The notes below the pieces were generated by a model, which saw nothing but the letters and a program-made list of their open reading frames with translations, was not told the origin of the DNA and searched no databases. A stretch of DNA of 64,000 nt, taken from assembly GCA_964495375.1 (NCBI GenBank), contig CAZBWM010000033.1, positions 1 through 64,000 of the forward strand, given 5' to 3'. Both the position numbers and the translations under genes were made by a program. Positions 33,870 to 42,478 of this stretch are shown piece after piece (the first letter of the stretch is position 1; each line of letters opens with the position of its first letter). This stretch comes from JAIESQ01 sp964495375 (GTDB taxonomy: Bacteria > Planctomycetota > Planctomycetia > Pirellulales > JAEUIK01).

Positions 33870-35110
33870 CGCAAACGCAAGTCGCGGTCACTGGTTTCGG
33901 AGTGCTCAGCCCCTTGGGGCGCGGCCTGGCAGAAAACGCCGCCGCGCTGCGGGCCGGCAAGTCGGGCGTCATTTCGCGCCGACCCGAATGGAGCGATGCC
34001 GGGCTGCGCTCGCAGATCTCGGGCAACGTCGAGACCGAGTCGCTGCGCGAACAATTCGATCGCAAGCAGAACCGCTTTCTCTGCGACCCGGCCCTGTTGG
34101 CCGCTGCGGCCATGGCGGACGCCATCGCTCATGCCGAACTGTCGAAGGCCGAAGTGCAAGACCCACGCACCGGAGTGGTGGTGGGGACCGGCGCGGGGGC
34201 CAGCATGCCCGACGCCGTGGCGCTTGGCGAGCGCCTCAAAGCGCGCGGCGGCTCGAAGGTCGGCGCGTATCAGGTTCCTCTGATCATGGGCTCGTCGCTG
34301 TCGGCCAACCTGGGCACGATCTACCAGATTCATGGTCACTCGTACTGCATGACGAGCGCCTGCTCGACGTCGGCCCACACGATCATGCAGGGGCTGGATC
34401 TGATCCGCAGCGGGCGGCAAGACCGCGTCTTTGCGGGCGGATCGGAAGACGTCAACACGGTGTCGGCCTCGGCGTTCGACGGCATGGGCGCGCTGTCCAG
34501 CGCCTTCAACGACGAGCCCCAGCGCGCCTCGCGACCGCTGGACAAAGCCCGCGATGGATTCGTCTTCTCGGGCGGGGCTGGCATTCTCGTGCTCGAGAAC
34601 CTGGAGATCGCCAAAGCCCGCGGCGCGAAAATCTGGGCGATCGTCGAAGGAGCCGGCGCCACGTGCGACGGCGAAGACATGGTCGTGCCCAATGGCATCG
34701 GCGCCCAGGCCGCCATGAAACTGGCGCTCGAGGATGCGGGCCTGACCCGCGAGCGCATCGACTACGTCAACCTGCACGGCACGTCGACCCCCGTGGGAGA
34801 TGCCAAAGAAATCGACGCCTTGCGAGCGGTGTTCAGCGCGAAGATGCCACCATTTTCGTCGACCAAATCGATGACCGGGCACGGGTTGGGCGCGGCCGGC
34901 GCGCTCGAAGCGATCTTTTGCATCTTGATGATGCACGAGAACTTTCTGGCGCCGAACATCAATCTCGAAGACCCCGACCCCGTCGTGGCCGACTTGCCGG
35001 TGGTGCGCGAAGCACGCCGTGCAGAGGTCGCCTACGCGCTGTCGAACTCATTCGGCTTCGGCGGCACGAATTGCAGCCTGATCTTATCGCACCCCGAGCG
35101 GCGGGGATAA
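33866..35110 (+). CDS. fabB: Beta-ketoacyl-ACP synthase I/II (FabB-like)
   Basis: A 414-residue condensing enzyme. The Cys-His-His triad is Cys166 (MTSACSTSAHT), His304 (NLHGTSTPVGD) and His339 (MTGHGLGAAGALEA). The glycine segment GFGGTNCSLIL ends the fold. It catalyses Claisen condensation of acyl chains with malonyl-ACP. Pairing with FabA in an overlapping two-gene operon matches the FabA/FabB arrangement for unsaturated fatty acids, although a specialised acyl product is possible. A palindromic repeat follows the stop. Confidence 0.92.
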   Translation: MTQTQVAVTGFGVLSPLGRGLAENAAALRAGKSGVISRRPEWSDAGLRSQISGNVETESLREQFDRKQNRFLCDPALLAAAAMADAIAHAELSKAEVQDPRTGVVVGTGAGASMPDAVALGERLKARGGSKVGAYQVPLIMGSSLSANLGTIYQIHGHSYCMTSACSTSAHTIMQGLDLIRSGRQDRVFAGGSEDVNTVSASAFDGMGALSSAFNDEPQRASRPLDKARDGFVFSGGAGILVLENLEIAKARGAKIWAIVEGAGATCDGEDMVVPNGIGAQAAMKLALEDAGLTRERIDYVNLHGTSTPVGDAKEIDALRAVFSAKMPPFSSTKSMTGHGLGAAGALEAIFCILMMHENFLAPNINLEDPDPVVADLPVVREARRAEVAYALSNSFGFGGTNCSLILSHPERRG

Positions 35111-35135
35111 CGCGGAAGCAGCGTCACGACTACCT

Positions 35136-35240
35136 GTTAGCCGCGGAGCTTGCTCCGCGCGCTAGCTCGGGCGGCGTTGTTTCACAATTGAAGTCGCGAC
35201 GTCGATCGAGCTAGCGCGCGAGATAAATCCCGCGGCTAAC
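35136..35240. repeat. GTTAGCCGCGG palindromic element, complete copy 1
   Basis: Its left arm starts GTTAGCCGCGGAGCTTGCTC and runs into GCGCTAGCTCG. Its right arm ends CGCGGCTAAC and contains GAGCTAGCGCGC. The arms are imperfect inverted repeats around a 35-base centre. It lies between convergent genes fabB and the PIN/TRAM gene. Another complete copy lies at 38648-38759, also between convergent genes, and a half copy lies at 25908. Confidence 0.82.
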
Positions 35241-35295
35241 GAATCTCTCGGGCGAGATTTGGACTAGAGTCGTACCCGCCCGCGGCCAGTAGCCC

Positions 35296-36318
35296 TTACG
35301 CCGCCCGTGCGTCGAAGCGGCCGAAGACCATCCGGCCGGCGCTGGTTTGCAGCACGCTGGTAACCGTGATGCGGATGGTCTTGCCCACCTGCTCGCGGCC
35401 GGCCTCGATGACGACCATGGTGCCGTCGTCGAGGTAGCCCACGCCTTGCCCCGGCTCTTCCCCCGGTTTGACGACGCGCACTTCGAGTGCTTCGCCCGGC
35501 AAGAAGACCGGCTTCAGCGCGTTGGCGAGATCATTGAGATTGATCACGCCGACTTCGTGCAGTTGGGCCACTTTGTTGAGGTTGTAGTCGCCGGTGATCA
35601 CCTTGGCGTTGAGGTGCTTGGCCAAGAGGATCAGCTTGAGATCGACCGGCTGATCGACGATCTCTTGCGGCTCGCGCTCGTAGATCGACAGGTCGACGCC
35701 GGTCATCGTCCGCAGCCGATTGAGGATGTCGAGCCCCCGGCGACCGCGGCCCCGGCGCAGGCGATCGGAGCTGTCGGCCACGCCTTGCAATTCGGCCAGC
35801 ACGAAACGCGGAATGATCAACTGACTGTCGAACAGCCGCGTCTCGATGATGTCGGCAATCCGCCCGTCGATGATCGCGCTGGTGTCGAGCACGAAGGGCT
35901 TCAGCCCCTTCACTTCGCGGGCGAACTCGACATACGGAATAATGAAGCGGAAATCGTCGCGCGTCTGTAGCAGCAGACTGATGCACAAGTAACAAAGCAC
36001 GAGGCCGGTCACCAGTTGCAGCGCTTCGCGCACGCTGCGATCGATCGGTAGCGGCGTTGTCGCCAGATAGACCGCATACGACAACAGCAGCCCGACGATC
36101 AGCCCGAAGTAGACGGCCGAAATCGTGTCGAGCCGCTTACGGCGCACCGAGACATCGATGGCGATCACGCCCACCGCGATACCGATCACGGCCAACAGCA
36201 CGGCCACCGGGTGGTCGTCGACCGGCAGCCGGATCGGCGCATTGCTCCCCTTGACGATCCAGACCCCAAGCCCGGCCGCCACGGCGACAAAAACAATTCG
36301 CAACACCCACAGGGCCAT
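35296..36318 (-). CDS. Membrane PIN/TRAM domain protein (YacL-like)
   Basis: The N-terminal 120 residues contain four membrane helices. A PIN domain follows (FVLDTSAIIDGRIADI with the first acidic residues, LIIPRFVLAELQGVAD, and KVITGDYNLNKVAQL). The C-terminal TRAM domain has GEALEVRVVKPGEEPGQGVG and GKTIRITVTSVLQTSAGRM. This order (TM-PIN-TRAM) is that of Bacillus YacL-type proteins, likely membrane-tethered nucleases. The conserved acidic residues of the PIN site are present, so activity is plausible. Expressed alone, convergent with fabB. Confidence 0.92.
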   Translation of the reverse strand: MALWVLRIVFVAVAAGLGVWIVKGSNAPIRLPVDDHPVAVLLAVIGIAVGVIAIDVSVRRKRLDTISAVYFGLIVGLLLSYAVYLATTPLPIDRSVREALQLVTGLVLCYLCISLLLQTRDDFRFIIPYVEFAREVKGLKPFVLDTSAIIDGRIADIIETRLFDSQLIIPRFVLAELQGVADSSDRLRRGRGRRGLDILNRLRTMTGVDLSIYEREPQEIVDQPVDLKLILLAKHLNAKVITGDYNLNKVAQLHEVGVINLNDLANALKPVFLPGEALEVRVVKPGEEPGQGVGYLDDGTMVVIEAGREQVGKTIRITVTSVLQTSAGRMVFGRFDARAA

Positions 36319-36663
36319 CTGGCACGCGCTTGGTTAGCGTTCGTTCACGGCGGCGCCGACCCGGCGGCCACCCCTGGCAAGCAACGCAAGAATCCAACGG
36401 GAAAAATTGCGGAAGCAAGGCGAACCTTGTCGCTCGCCGCACATCGAACAGCAGGCCGTCGGGCGCCGGCTACCATGCCCCTGGGGAGCGGCCCGCCGCG
36501 ACACTCGCATTCTCGCTGCGTCGCCTGCAATGCTCGCTTCCAGTCTATACGACGAGCCCGCTAAATGTCACCCGCCCAGCTTGACGCGCGCCGGCGGCTG
36601 GACTCAACTCGGGAGTTCTTTCCGGGCGCCAGTGCGCCCTTTCGTGGGATGGGGGAAGCGGTC
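36319..36663. other. Divergent intergenic region before asnB
   Basis: About 345 bases between the divergent PIN/TRAM and asnB genes. The asnB frame is open upstream to 36565, but that part is not conserved-looking, since the functional enzyme must begin at Cys. No other feature is seen; promoters for both genes are presumably here. Confidence 0.5.
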
Positions 36664-38610
36664 GTGTGCGGCATCTTGGCGATTTTTTCACCGCAGGAGC
36701 CAGTCTCGCTACCAGCGCTCGAGCGCGGGCTGGCCGTACTCCAACATCGCGGACCTGACGGGCGCCGACACTGGATCGCGCCGCACGGGCGCGTGGCGCT
36801 CGGCCATGTGCGGCTTTCGATCATCGATCTCGAGACGGGCGATCAGCCGATCGCCAGTGAAAACGACGATCTGCACATCATCGTCAACGGCGAGTTCTAT
36901 GGTTACGAAGCGATCCAGCGCGAGCTGGTTGAACGCGGCCACAAACTGCGCACCAAGAGCGACAGCGAGATCGCACTGCACCTTTATCAAGAGTGTGGCA
37001 CCCGCGCGCTCCACCGCCTGCGCGGCGAGTTCGCCTGCGTGATCTGGGACGAACCGAATCAGACCTTGATCGCCGCCCGCGATCGCTTCGGCATCAAACC
37101 GCTCTACTGGACCAGGCATCAGGGGCGTATCTATCTAGCGTCCGAGGCCAAGGCGCTGTTCGCCGCCGGCGTGCCCGCCCGCTGGGATCACGAGTCGTTC
37201 TACCAGTCGATGCACGTCAACTTCGATCAGGACCGTTCGCTGTTCGAAGGCGTGTATCAGGTGCCGCCGGGTTGCTACCTGCTGGCCACGCCGACACAGG
37301 TGCGCATCATCCGCTACTGGGATTTCGACTACCCGCCGGCCGAAGTCTCGCGTTTGCCGGCCGACCCTGACAAAGCCATCGCCGCCGAACGAGACCACAT
37401 CGAAGCGCTGCGGGCCGAGCTGGACGAAGCCGTGCGACTGCGCCTGCGGGCCGACGTACCGGTCGGTTGCTACCTGTCGGGGGGCATCGATTCTTGTGCC
37501 CTGTTGGGGCTGGCCGCGCGACATCATCCGCAGCCGATCAAGGCCTTCACCCTCTGCTTCGACACGGCGGCTTACAACGAGGAAGAGGTCGCCCGCGAAA
37601 TGGCGGCCCAAGCCGGGGCCGATTTCTGCCCGCTGCCCGTCACGCAAACGCAATTGGCCGATCATTTCTCCGACGCCGTCTGGCATGCCGAAGTGATGAC
37701 GGCCAACCCGCACGGCGTGGCCAAGTACATGCTCAGCCAGATGGTGCGCGACCAGGGCTACAAGGTCGTGCTCACCGGCGAAGGTTCCGACGAAATCCTC
37801 GGCGGTTACGCCCACTTTCGCCGCGACATGCTGCTGTACAACTCCGGCGGGCAAGATCCGGCCGAAGTCGATCGCCTGCTCGCGCAGCTCACCGCCGAGA
37901 ACGAAGTCTCGCGTGGGCTGCTGCTGCCGACCGGGTCGCCGCTGTCGATGGACACCGTGCAGCACACGCTGGGCTTTGTCCCCTCGTGGATGGAAACGCG
38001 CAGCGCCAACGCCGTGCGGTATCGCCGGCTGTTTCATCCGCAGTTCGCGGCCGAATTCCCCCAGCGTGACGCTTTCCGCGTGTTTCTCAACAAGTTCGAC
38101 GTCCAAGGGCAGTTGGCCGGCCGCGACCCGGTCAATCAGTCGCTCTATCTCTGGACCCGCTCGACGCTCTGCAACTACTTGCTCAATTTCCTCGGCGATC
38201 GCATGGAGATGGCCCACTCGGTCGAGGGGCGCGTGCCATTCCTGGATCACAAGGTGGTCGAGCGCGTGGTGCAGTTGCCAGTCTCGCTGAAAATTCGTGG
38301 ACTGACTGAGAAGTACGTGCTGCGCGAAGCGGTCCGGCCCTACATCACCGACACCGTCTATCGCCGGCAGAAGCATCCGTTCCTCGCGCCGCCGGCGGCG
38401 CTCGACCTCACCGGGCGATTCACGCAACTGCTGCAAGACACGCTGCGCGGGCCGTCCCTCGAAGCGCTACCATTCTTCGATCAGCGGGCGATTATCGAGC
38501 TGCTGGACAAGCTGCCCGAGTTGCCCGAGAGCAAACGCAGCGGCGTGAGCTTCATTCTCACGACCGTGGCCAGCGCCTGCGTGCTGCAACAGCGCTACGG
38601 GCTGGGGTGA
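36664..38610 (+). CDS. asnB: Asparagine synthetase, glutamine-hydrolysing
   Basis: The class-II glutaminase domain needs Cys immediately after the removed initiator. GTG at 36664 directly precedes the TGC codon of CGILAIFSP, so I use it instead of the ATG at 36565. Glutaminase segments LQHRGPDGRRHW, LSIIDLETGDQPI and VNGEFYGYEAIQREL follow. The synthetase domain carries the PP-loop SGGIDS at about residues 272-277, and the ATP-site segments LTGEGSDEILGGY and VPFLDHKVVERV. The 648-residue product makes Asn from Asp, ATP and Gln. Related amidotransferases with changed substrate exist, so surface-polymer synthesis cannot be excluded. Convergent with the gene at 38793. Confidence 0.93.
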   Translation: MCGILAIFSPQEPVSLPALERGLAVLQHRGPDGRRHWIAPHGRVALGHVRLSIIDLETGDQPIASENDDLHIIVNGEFYGYEAIQRELVERGHKLRTKSDSEIALHLYQECGTRALHRLRGEFACVIWDEPNQTLIAARDRFGIKPLYWTRHQGRIYLASEAKALFAAGVPARWDHESFYQSMHVNFDQDRSLFEGVYQVPPGCYLLATPTQVRIIRYWDFDYPPAEVSRLPADPDKAIAAERDHIEALRAELDEAVRLRLRADVPVGCYLSGGIDSCALLGLAARHHPQPIKAFTLCFDTAAYNEEEVAREMAAQAGADFCPLPVTQTQLADHFSDAVWHAEVMTANPHGVAKYMLSQMVRDQGYKVVLTGEGSDEILGGYAHFRRDMLLYNSGGQDPAEVDRLLAQLTAENEVSRGLLLPTGSPLSMDTVQHTLGFVPSWMETRSANAVRYRRLFHPQFAAEFPQRDAFRVFLNKFDVQGQLAGRDPVNQSLYLWTRSTLCNYLLNFLGDRMEMAHSVEGRVPFLDHKVVERVVQLPVSLKIRGLTEKYVLREAVRPYITDTVYRRQKHPFLAPPAALDLTGRFTQLLQDTLRGPSLEALPFFDQRAIIELLDKLPELPESKRSGVSFILTTVASACVLQQRYGLG

Positions 38611-38647
38611 GTACGCTCGACGTTAAGCGAAGTGCGACACGGATGCT

Positions 38648-38759
38648 GTTAGCCGCGGGATTCATCCCGCGCGCTAGCTCGTTCGACTTTCTGATCGGTG
38701 TAATCGTTGTTGAAGTGACATCGCGCAAGCTAGCGCGCGGAGCAAGCTCCGCGGCTAAC
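38648..38759. repeat. GTTAGCCGCGG palindromic element, complete copy 2
   Basis: Left arm GTTAGCCGCGGGATTCATCC, GCGCTAGCTCG; right arm GCAAGCTAGCGCGCGGAGCA and GCGGCTAAC. It matches the element at 35136-35240 arm for arm, with an unrelated centre. It lies between the convergent asnB and the gene at 38793. Confidence 0.82.
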
Positions 38760-38792
38760 AGTCGCTGACGTGTTTCAAGATTGAGAGTTCGT

Positions 38793-39902
38793 CTATGCAG
38801 CCAGCCGGCGATAAAGTTGATGAATGAACGTGGCGTTGTCGCACTGCAAGTAGTGCATCACGCCCCCCATGCGCGAATAGCTTTTGCAGAATCGCAGATA
38901 GTACGCGGGGTTCGACTTGGGCGGTTCCCCTTGGGTCCAATCCCAGTTACCGCCGTCTTGCAGGTCGACCACGTACAGGCTCATGTTCGTCAGCACGGGC
39001 AGGCCGTCTTGCAAGCGCAGGTTGTTCACGCAACTCACACTCTTCTCGAACACCTGCGGCCCCATGATCGCCGAGCCGACCGACAGCACGACGCCCCCCT
39101 CCAACTGCGCGACGGAGCCGCCGAACAGCTTGAAATCCAGCTCGGCCCCGCGGCCGATCGCCGAACCGCTGAAGACCGGATGATTGGCGATGATGTCGTA
39201 GCCGACGCCCGGGTGGACCGTCACCGGCACGCCGTGGCGATAAGCCTGCGCGAGAATCGAAGCCTGTTTCCAGCGGTGCTCGATGCGCGTGTGCCCGGCC
39301 AACCAGCCTTGCGAGCGCATCGCCGTCAGCAAGTCGGCCCGCGCTGCCGTGAGCGGATGGGCCGGCTCAGCAGAAATCGCAGCAGTCAGTTCGTCGACCG
39401 ACGGCAGCGTGACTCCGTCCTCGTGAATCAAGCGACCGAGCGACCGGCCATAGCCCAAGCCATCGAGCGCGCCGGCCATGATCGCGCGGTGAATGTTCGT
39501 GGCCGTCTCGTCCCAGGTGCCGAACGTGCCCGTGGCGACGTTCATCTCGACACTCTCGGTCGAAGCGCCGAACCAGGCGTATTCCCAATCGTGGATCGTG
39601 CCGGCGCCGTTGGTCGCCAGGTGCGTGAGCTGATCGGCGGCCATCAAACGTTCGAGAATCTGCGCAGCGCCGTTGCGCAGCAGATGCGCGCCGTAGATCA
39701 GCATCACCGCGGCGCCACGCTGGCGGGCCGAGCGGATATCGGCCGCCGCCCGCTCGATCAAAGCCGCGTTGGCCGGCGAACAGGGCTTGGGCTCGGCGCC
39801 CGGGTCGATCAGGATCTCAGCCGCGCGCGTCAGGTGATGCCGCTCGCTGAGCGGAAACACCTTGAGCCGGCTGAGATCCAACGGTTCAACGGCCATCGAC
39901 AC
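38793..39902 (-). CDS. Protein of unknown function, possibly deoxyhypusine-synthase-like fold
   Basis: A 369-residue soluble protein without signal peptide or membrane helices. The segment order AVMLIYGAHLLRNGAAQIL, HLATNGAGTIHDWEYAWFG and GTFGTWDETATNI, then GYGRSLG and GVPVTVHPGVGYDIIANHP, is reminiscent of the Rossmann-like fold of deoxyhypusine synthases, but I cannot confirm the lysine and NAD sites. A specific activity is not claimed. Its start is 2 bases after the stop of the upstream gene (39905-41866), so the pair is co-transcribed. Confidence 0.85.
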   Translation of the reverse strand: MSMAVEPLDLSRLKVFPLSERHHLTRAAEILIDPGAEPKPCSPANAALIERAAADIRSARQRGAAVMLIYGAHLLRNGAAQILERLMAADQLTHLATNGAGTIHDWEYAWFGASTESVEMNVATGTFGTWDETATNIHRAIMAGALDGLGYGRSLGRLIHEDGVTLPSVDELTAAISAEPAHPLTAARADLLTAMRSQGWLAGHTRIEHRWKQASILAQAYRHGVPVTVHPGVGYDIIANHPVFSGSAIGRGAELDFKLFGGSVAQLEGGVVLSVGSAIMGPQVFEKSVSCVNNLRLQDGLPVLTNMSLYVVDLQDGGNWDWTQGEPPKSNPAYYLRFCKSYSRMGGVMHYLQCDNATFIHQLYRRLAA

Positions 39903-39904
39903 GC

Positions 39905-41866
39905 TTACCGCGTCCGCACCGCGCCAGGCTGCGGAGTGCCGGGGCGGGCGCCAATCTTCGGATTACGCGCCGCGAGCACTTGCTTGTTCACGACGAACGT
40001 CACCGCGAACCAGCCCGTCTCCTCGGTCGTCACGAACATGCCGGCCGGGCCGAAGTAGTGCTCGACCTTCTCGAACTCCGGCAGCGTGCGACCATCGAAC
40101 TGAGACTCGCGAACCACCCCCTCCTGAGCGCCGAGCACCGTGTTCATCAAACCGGCCATCAGCGTCTTGGCCTCGGGCATGCGGTTCTGGCGCGTCATCT
40201 CGTAAGTCACGCGCTGTGAGCGGTTCTGCCGCACATAGCCGCGGAAACTATTCTGCGAAGCGCCGAGCCGCTGCATCTCGTCGTCGAGCAGGCGGAAGTC
40301 GGGCGAGGCCGCCAGGTTGTCGGCAGGGGCTCGCGGCGCCAACACCATCTCGAGGAAATCGGTGTGCGAGGCCACGAACAAGTGCCCATGCGCCACCACG
40401 ATGGCCGAACGGGGCAACAGTCGATCCGAGGTCTCTCCCTCGGGGCCCGCGCCGTCGCCGCCGACGGGCGACTTGGCTTCGCCGTCGATTTCTACCTGCG
40501 GCAATTCGAGTTGCTCTTCGACCAACTCCCAGACATCGAAGCCGCCAATCGTGCGGCGCTTGACGTTGGGGTCGGTTTCCATCGAGCGGCGGATCGTCTC
40601 GGCGACCGCGCGGTCGTTCGTGATGTTGATCGCCACGCAGACGCGCTCGCTGCTGGGCGTGATCGGCGTGTGATAGTCGACGATCGCCGTCACCCGCTGG
40701 CCGAGGTGATCGATAAGATCGCGCTGCAGGTCGATGCGTGGGCCGTTGGGGTCGTCGCGGAGGCTTTCCTTCACTTCGGTCCAGACGCCCGTGTCTCCTT
40801 CGCCGAACATGCTGTCGAAGAAGGGCTCGAAATGGGCCTCGGCCGTCTTGGCGTCGACGCTGGCCGACACGTAGGTGCCGACGTCACGCGGCACCCAACT
40901 CGGCGGCGGCACCGGCGCGGCGTTCGGGAACGCCAGCATGTTCATCGACTTCTCCCAAGGCTTGGGAGCGTAGATCGCCGTCCGCATCAGGAAGTCGTAG
41001 CGGTCGGTCGCCACTTGCACGAAACCGCCCGCCCCTTGTAGCGCGCCAAAGCCCACCTTCAGGGCGTTCTTCTGACGCTCGGCATTGCGGGCCGAAGCAT
41101 CGTCGGCCGGGCGGCTCGCTCGCATGGCCGTGGCCAGCCCGAACGGTTCGATCCACCAGCGGACGTGCGGCGCGTCGGGGCCCGCTTCGGCCGCACAACG
41201 CTCCATCACGGCGCGGAACGCGGGGAGCGTCCCCAGCGAGTCGGCGGCCGGCTTCGCCCCGATGCGCTTGACGATCCCTTCGACGACCAGCAACTGATCG
41301 GCGACGATCAGCACGTTGTCTTTCAAGCAAAGCGCGGTGCGCTGCGGCTGCTTCTCACCCTTGGCGGGGGGCAACTCGTAGACCACGATCGCGGCGCCGT
41401 TCAGGTCGCGCTTCACCGTCTTCGCCCGCTGCGCCGTGAACCGCTTGGCGATGTCGGCCAAAAGCTGCTTGGCCTGCGCCTCGCGATCGGTGATATCGAC
41501 CAACAGCACCGCGGCCGGCGGGGTCGCCTTCGCGTGCACCATGCCCATCGAAACTTCGCGGGCCGGAACGGTGCTGAGCTCGTCCCAGGTGAGACCCAGT
41601 CGGTTGTACGTCTCCGCGAACTTGTCGCGCAACTGCTGCCGCAAGTCTTCGACGAACGGCTCCATCGCCGGATCGGCGATCAACTGTCCGATCAACGTCT
41701 GATCGAATCGCGCCGAGACATCCGCGAAGTTCGAGATCGACACCATGCCGCGCGTCGTGTTCGGCAGCAATGTGTCGGCCAGCGGAGCCGCGGTGGCCGA
41801 GCTGGTGCATAACAAGCCGACGATCCAGAGCCAGGCATATCCGGTTGCGGGCAGCGAGCGGTGCAC
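39905..41866 (-). CDS. Exported protein of unknown function (DUF3352-like)
   Basis: A 653-residue protein. The chosen GTG at 41866 is preceded by GAGGAG 7 bases upstream and gives a good signal peptide (AWLWIVGLLCTSSATAA). The frame is open for 34 codons more, but without hydrophobicity. The body has repeated strand/helix units such as ALCLKDNVLIVADQLLVVEG and AIVVAHGHLFVASHTDFLEM, which look like the DUF3352-type exported proteins of planctomycetes. The Gly-poor, Asp/Arg-rich loops suggest an exported globular protein. Function unknown. The first gene of a two-gene operon with the 38793 gene. Confidence 0.82.
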   Translation of the reverse strand: MHRSLPATGYAWLWIVGLLCTSSATAAPLADTLLPNTTRGMVSISNFADVSARFDQTLIGQLIADPAMEPFVEDLRQQLRDKFAETYNRLGLTWDELSTVPAREVSMGMVHAKATPPAAVLLVDITDREAQAKQLLADIAKRFTAQRAKTVKRDLNGAAIVVYELPPAKGEKQPQRTALCLKDNVLIVADQLLVVEGIVKRIGAKPAADSLGTLPAFRAVMERCAAEAGPDAPHVRWWIEPFGLATAMRASRPADDASARNAERQKNALKVGFGALQGAGGFVQVATDRYDFLMRTAIYAPKPWEKSMNMLAFPNAAPVPPPSWVPRDVGTYVSASVDAKTAEAHFEPFFDSMFGEGDTGVWTEVKESLRDDPNGPRIDLQRDLIDHLGQRVTAIVDYHTPITPSSERVCVAINITNDRAVAETIRRSMETDPNVKRRTIGGFDVWELVEEQLELPQVEIDGEAKSPVGGDGAGPEGETSDRLLPRSAIVVAHGHLFVASHTDFLEMVLAPRAPADNLAASPDFRLLDDEMQRLGASQNSFRGYVRQNRSQRVTYEMTRQNRMPEAKTLMAGLMNTVLGAQEGVVRESQFDGRTLPEFEKVEHYFGPAGMFVTTEETGWFAVTFVVNKQVLAARNPKIGARPGTPQPGAVRTR

Positions 41867-42478
41867 TCGGTCTCTCCTCAAATCGAAAACGGACTTCCCC
41901 TCGGACGCCACCGGTTCAACTCCCCGCGACACAGCGTGCCATCGCAGCACAACCGTTCCAACCGGCATCGACTATCTCGTCCGGCATTTACCGAAAAGTT
42001 TAGGGCATCGAATACCGTCGTCGGAGAGGCATACAGCTTCGCAACTTTGCGCAGACGCCTCTTTTTACCACTGCTCGTAACGCTCGGGCAACGACCGACC
42101 ATCCGAAATCCGAAATTTTTTCAATCGCCGACAAGTCTATAAAGGACAATCCCTTGCGACGAAATTCAACGCTCCGGCACGTGGGCATTTTCAAGCATTT
42201 ACCTCCACCCGCTCGACTTGGGCACGACGCATAGCCGATCGGCCCACCGCCGCGCCACGCGGGCAGACGTCAGGCTCGCAAAGCGTTACGCGCCTTGGTC
42301 TCGGCCGCAATCCACACACGCGCCAGCGTGAGCGATCGCGCGCAGTCGCCTGGCAGCAATCGTTGCGCCAAAGGGCTCGTCAATGTTACAGCAATCGTCA
42401 ACTCATGCCGACTCCACAGAATCGCCGGGCGGCGATGCATCTTGCGCAAGCTAGCCAGAACGTTGATAATTGCCCGCT
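41867..42478. other. Intergenic region, nothing recognised
   Basis: About 610 bases between divergent genes. Short frames exist, but none has a family-like sequence or a good start. The section near 42100-42130 is AT-richer (GAAATTTTTTC). Promoters for the two flanking genes are presumably here. Confidence 0.4.
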
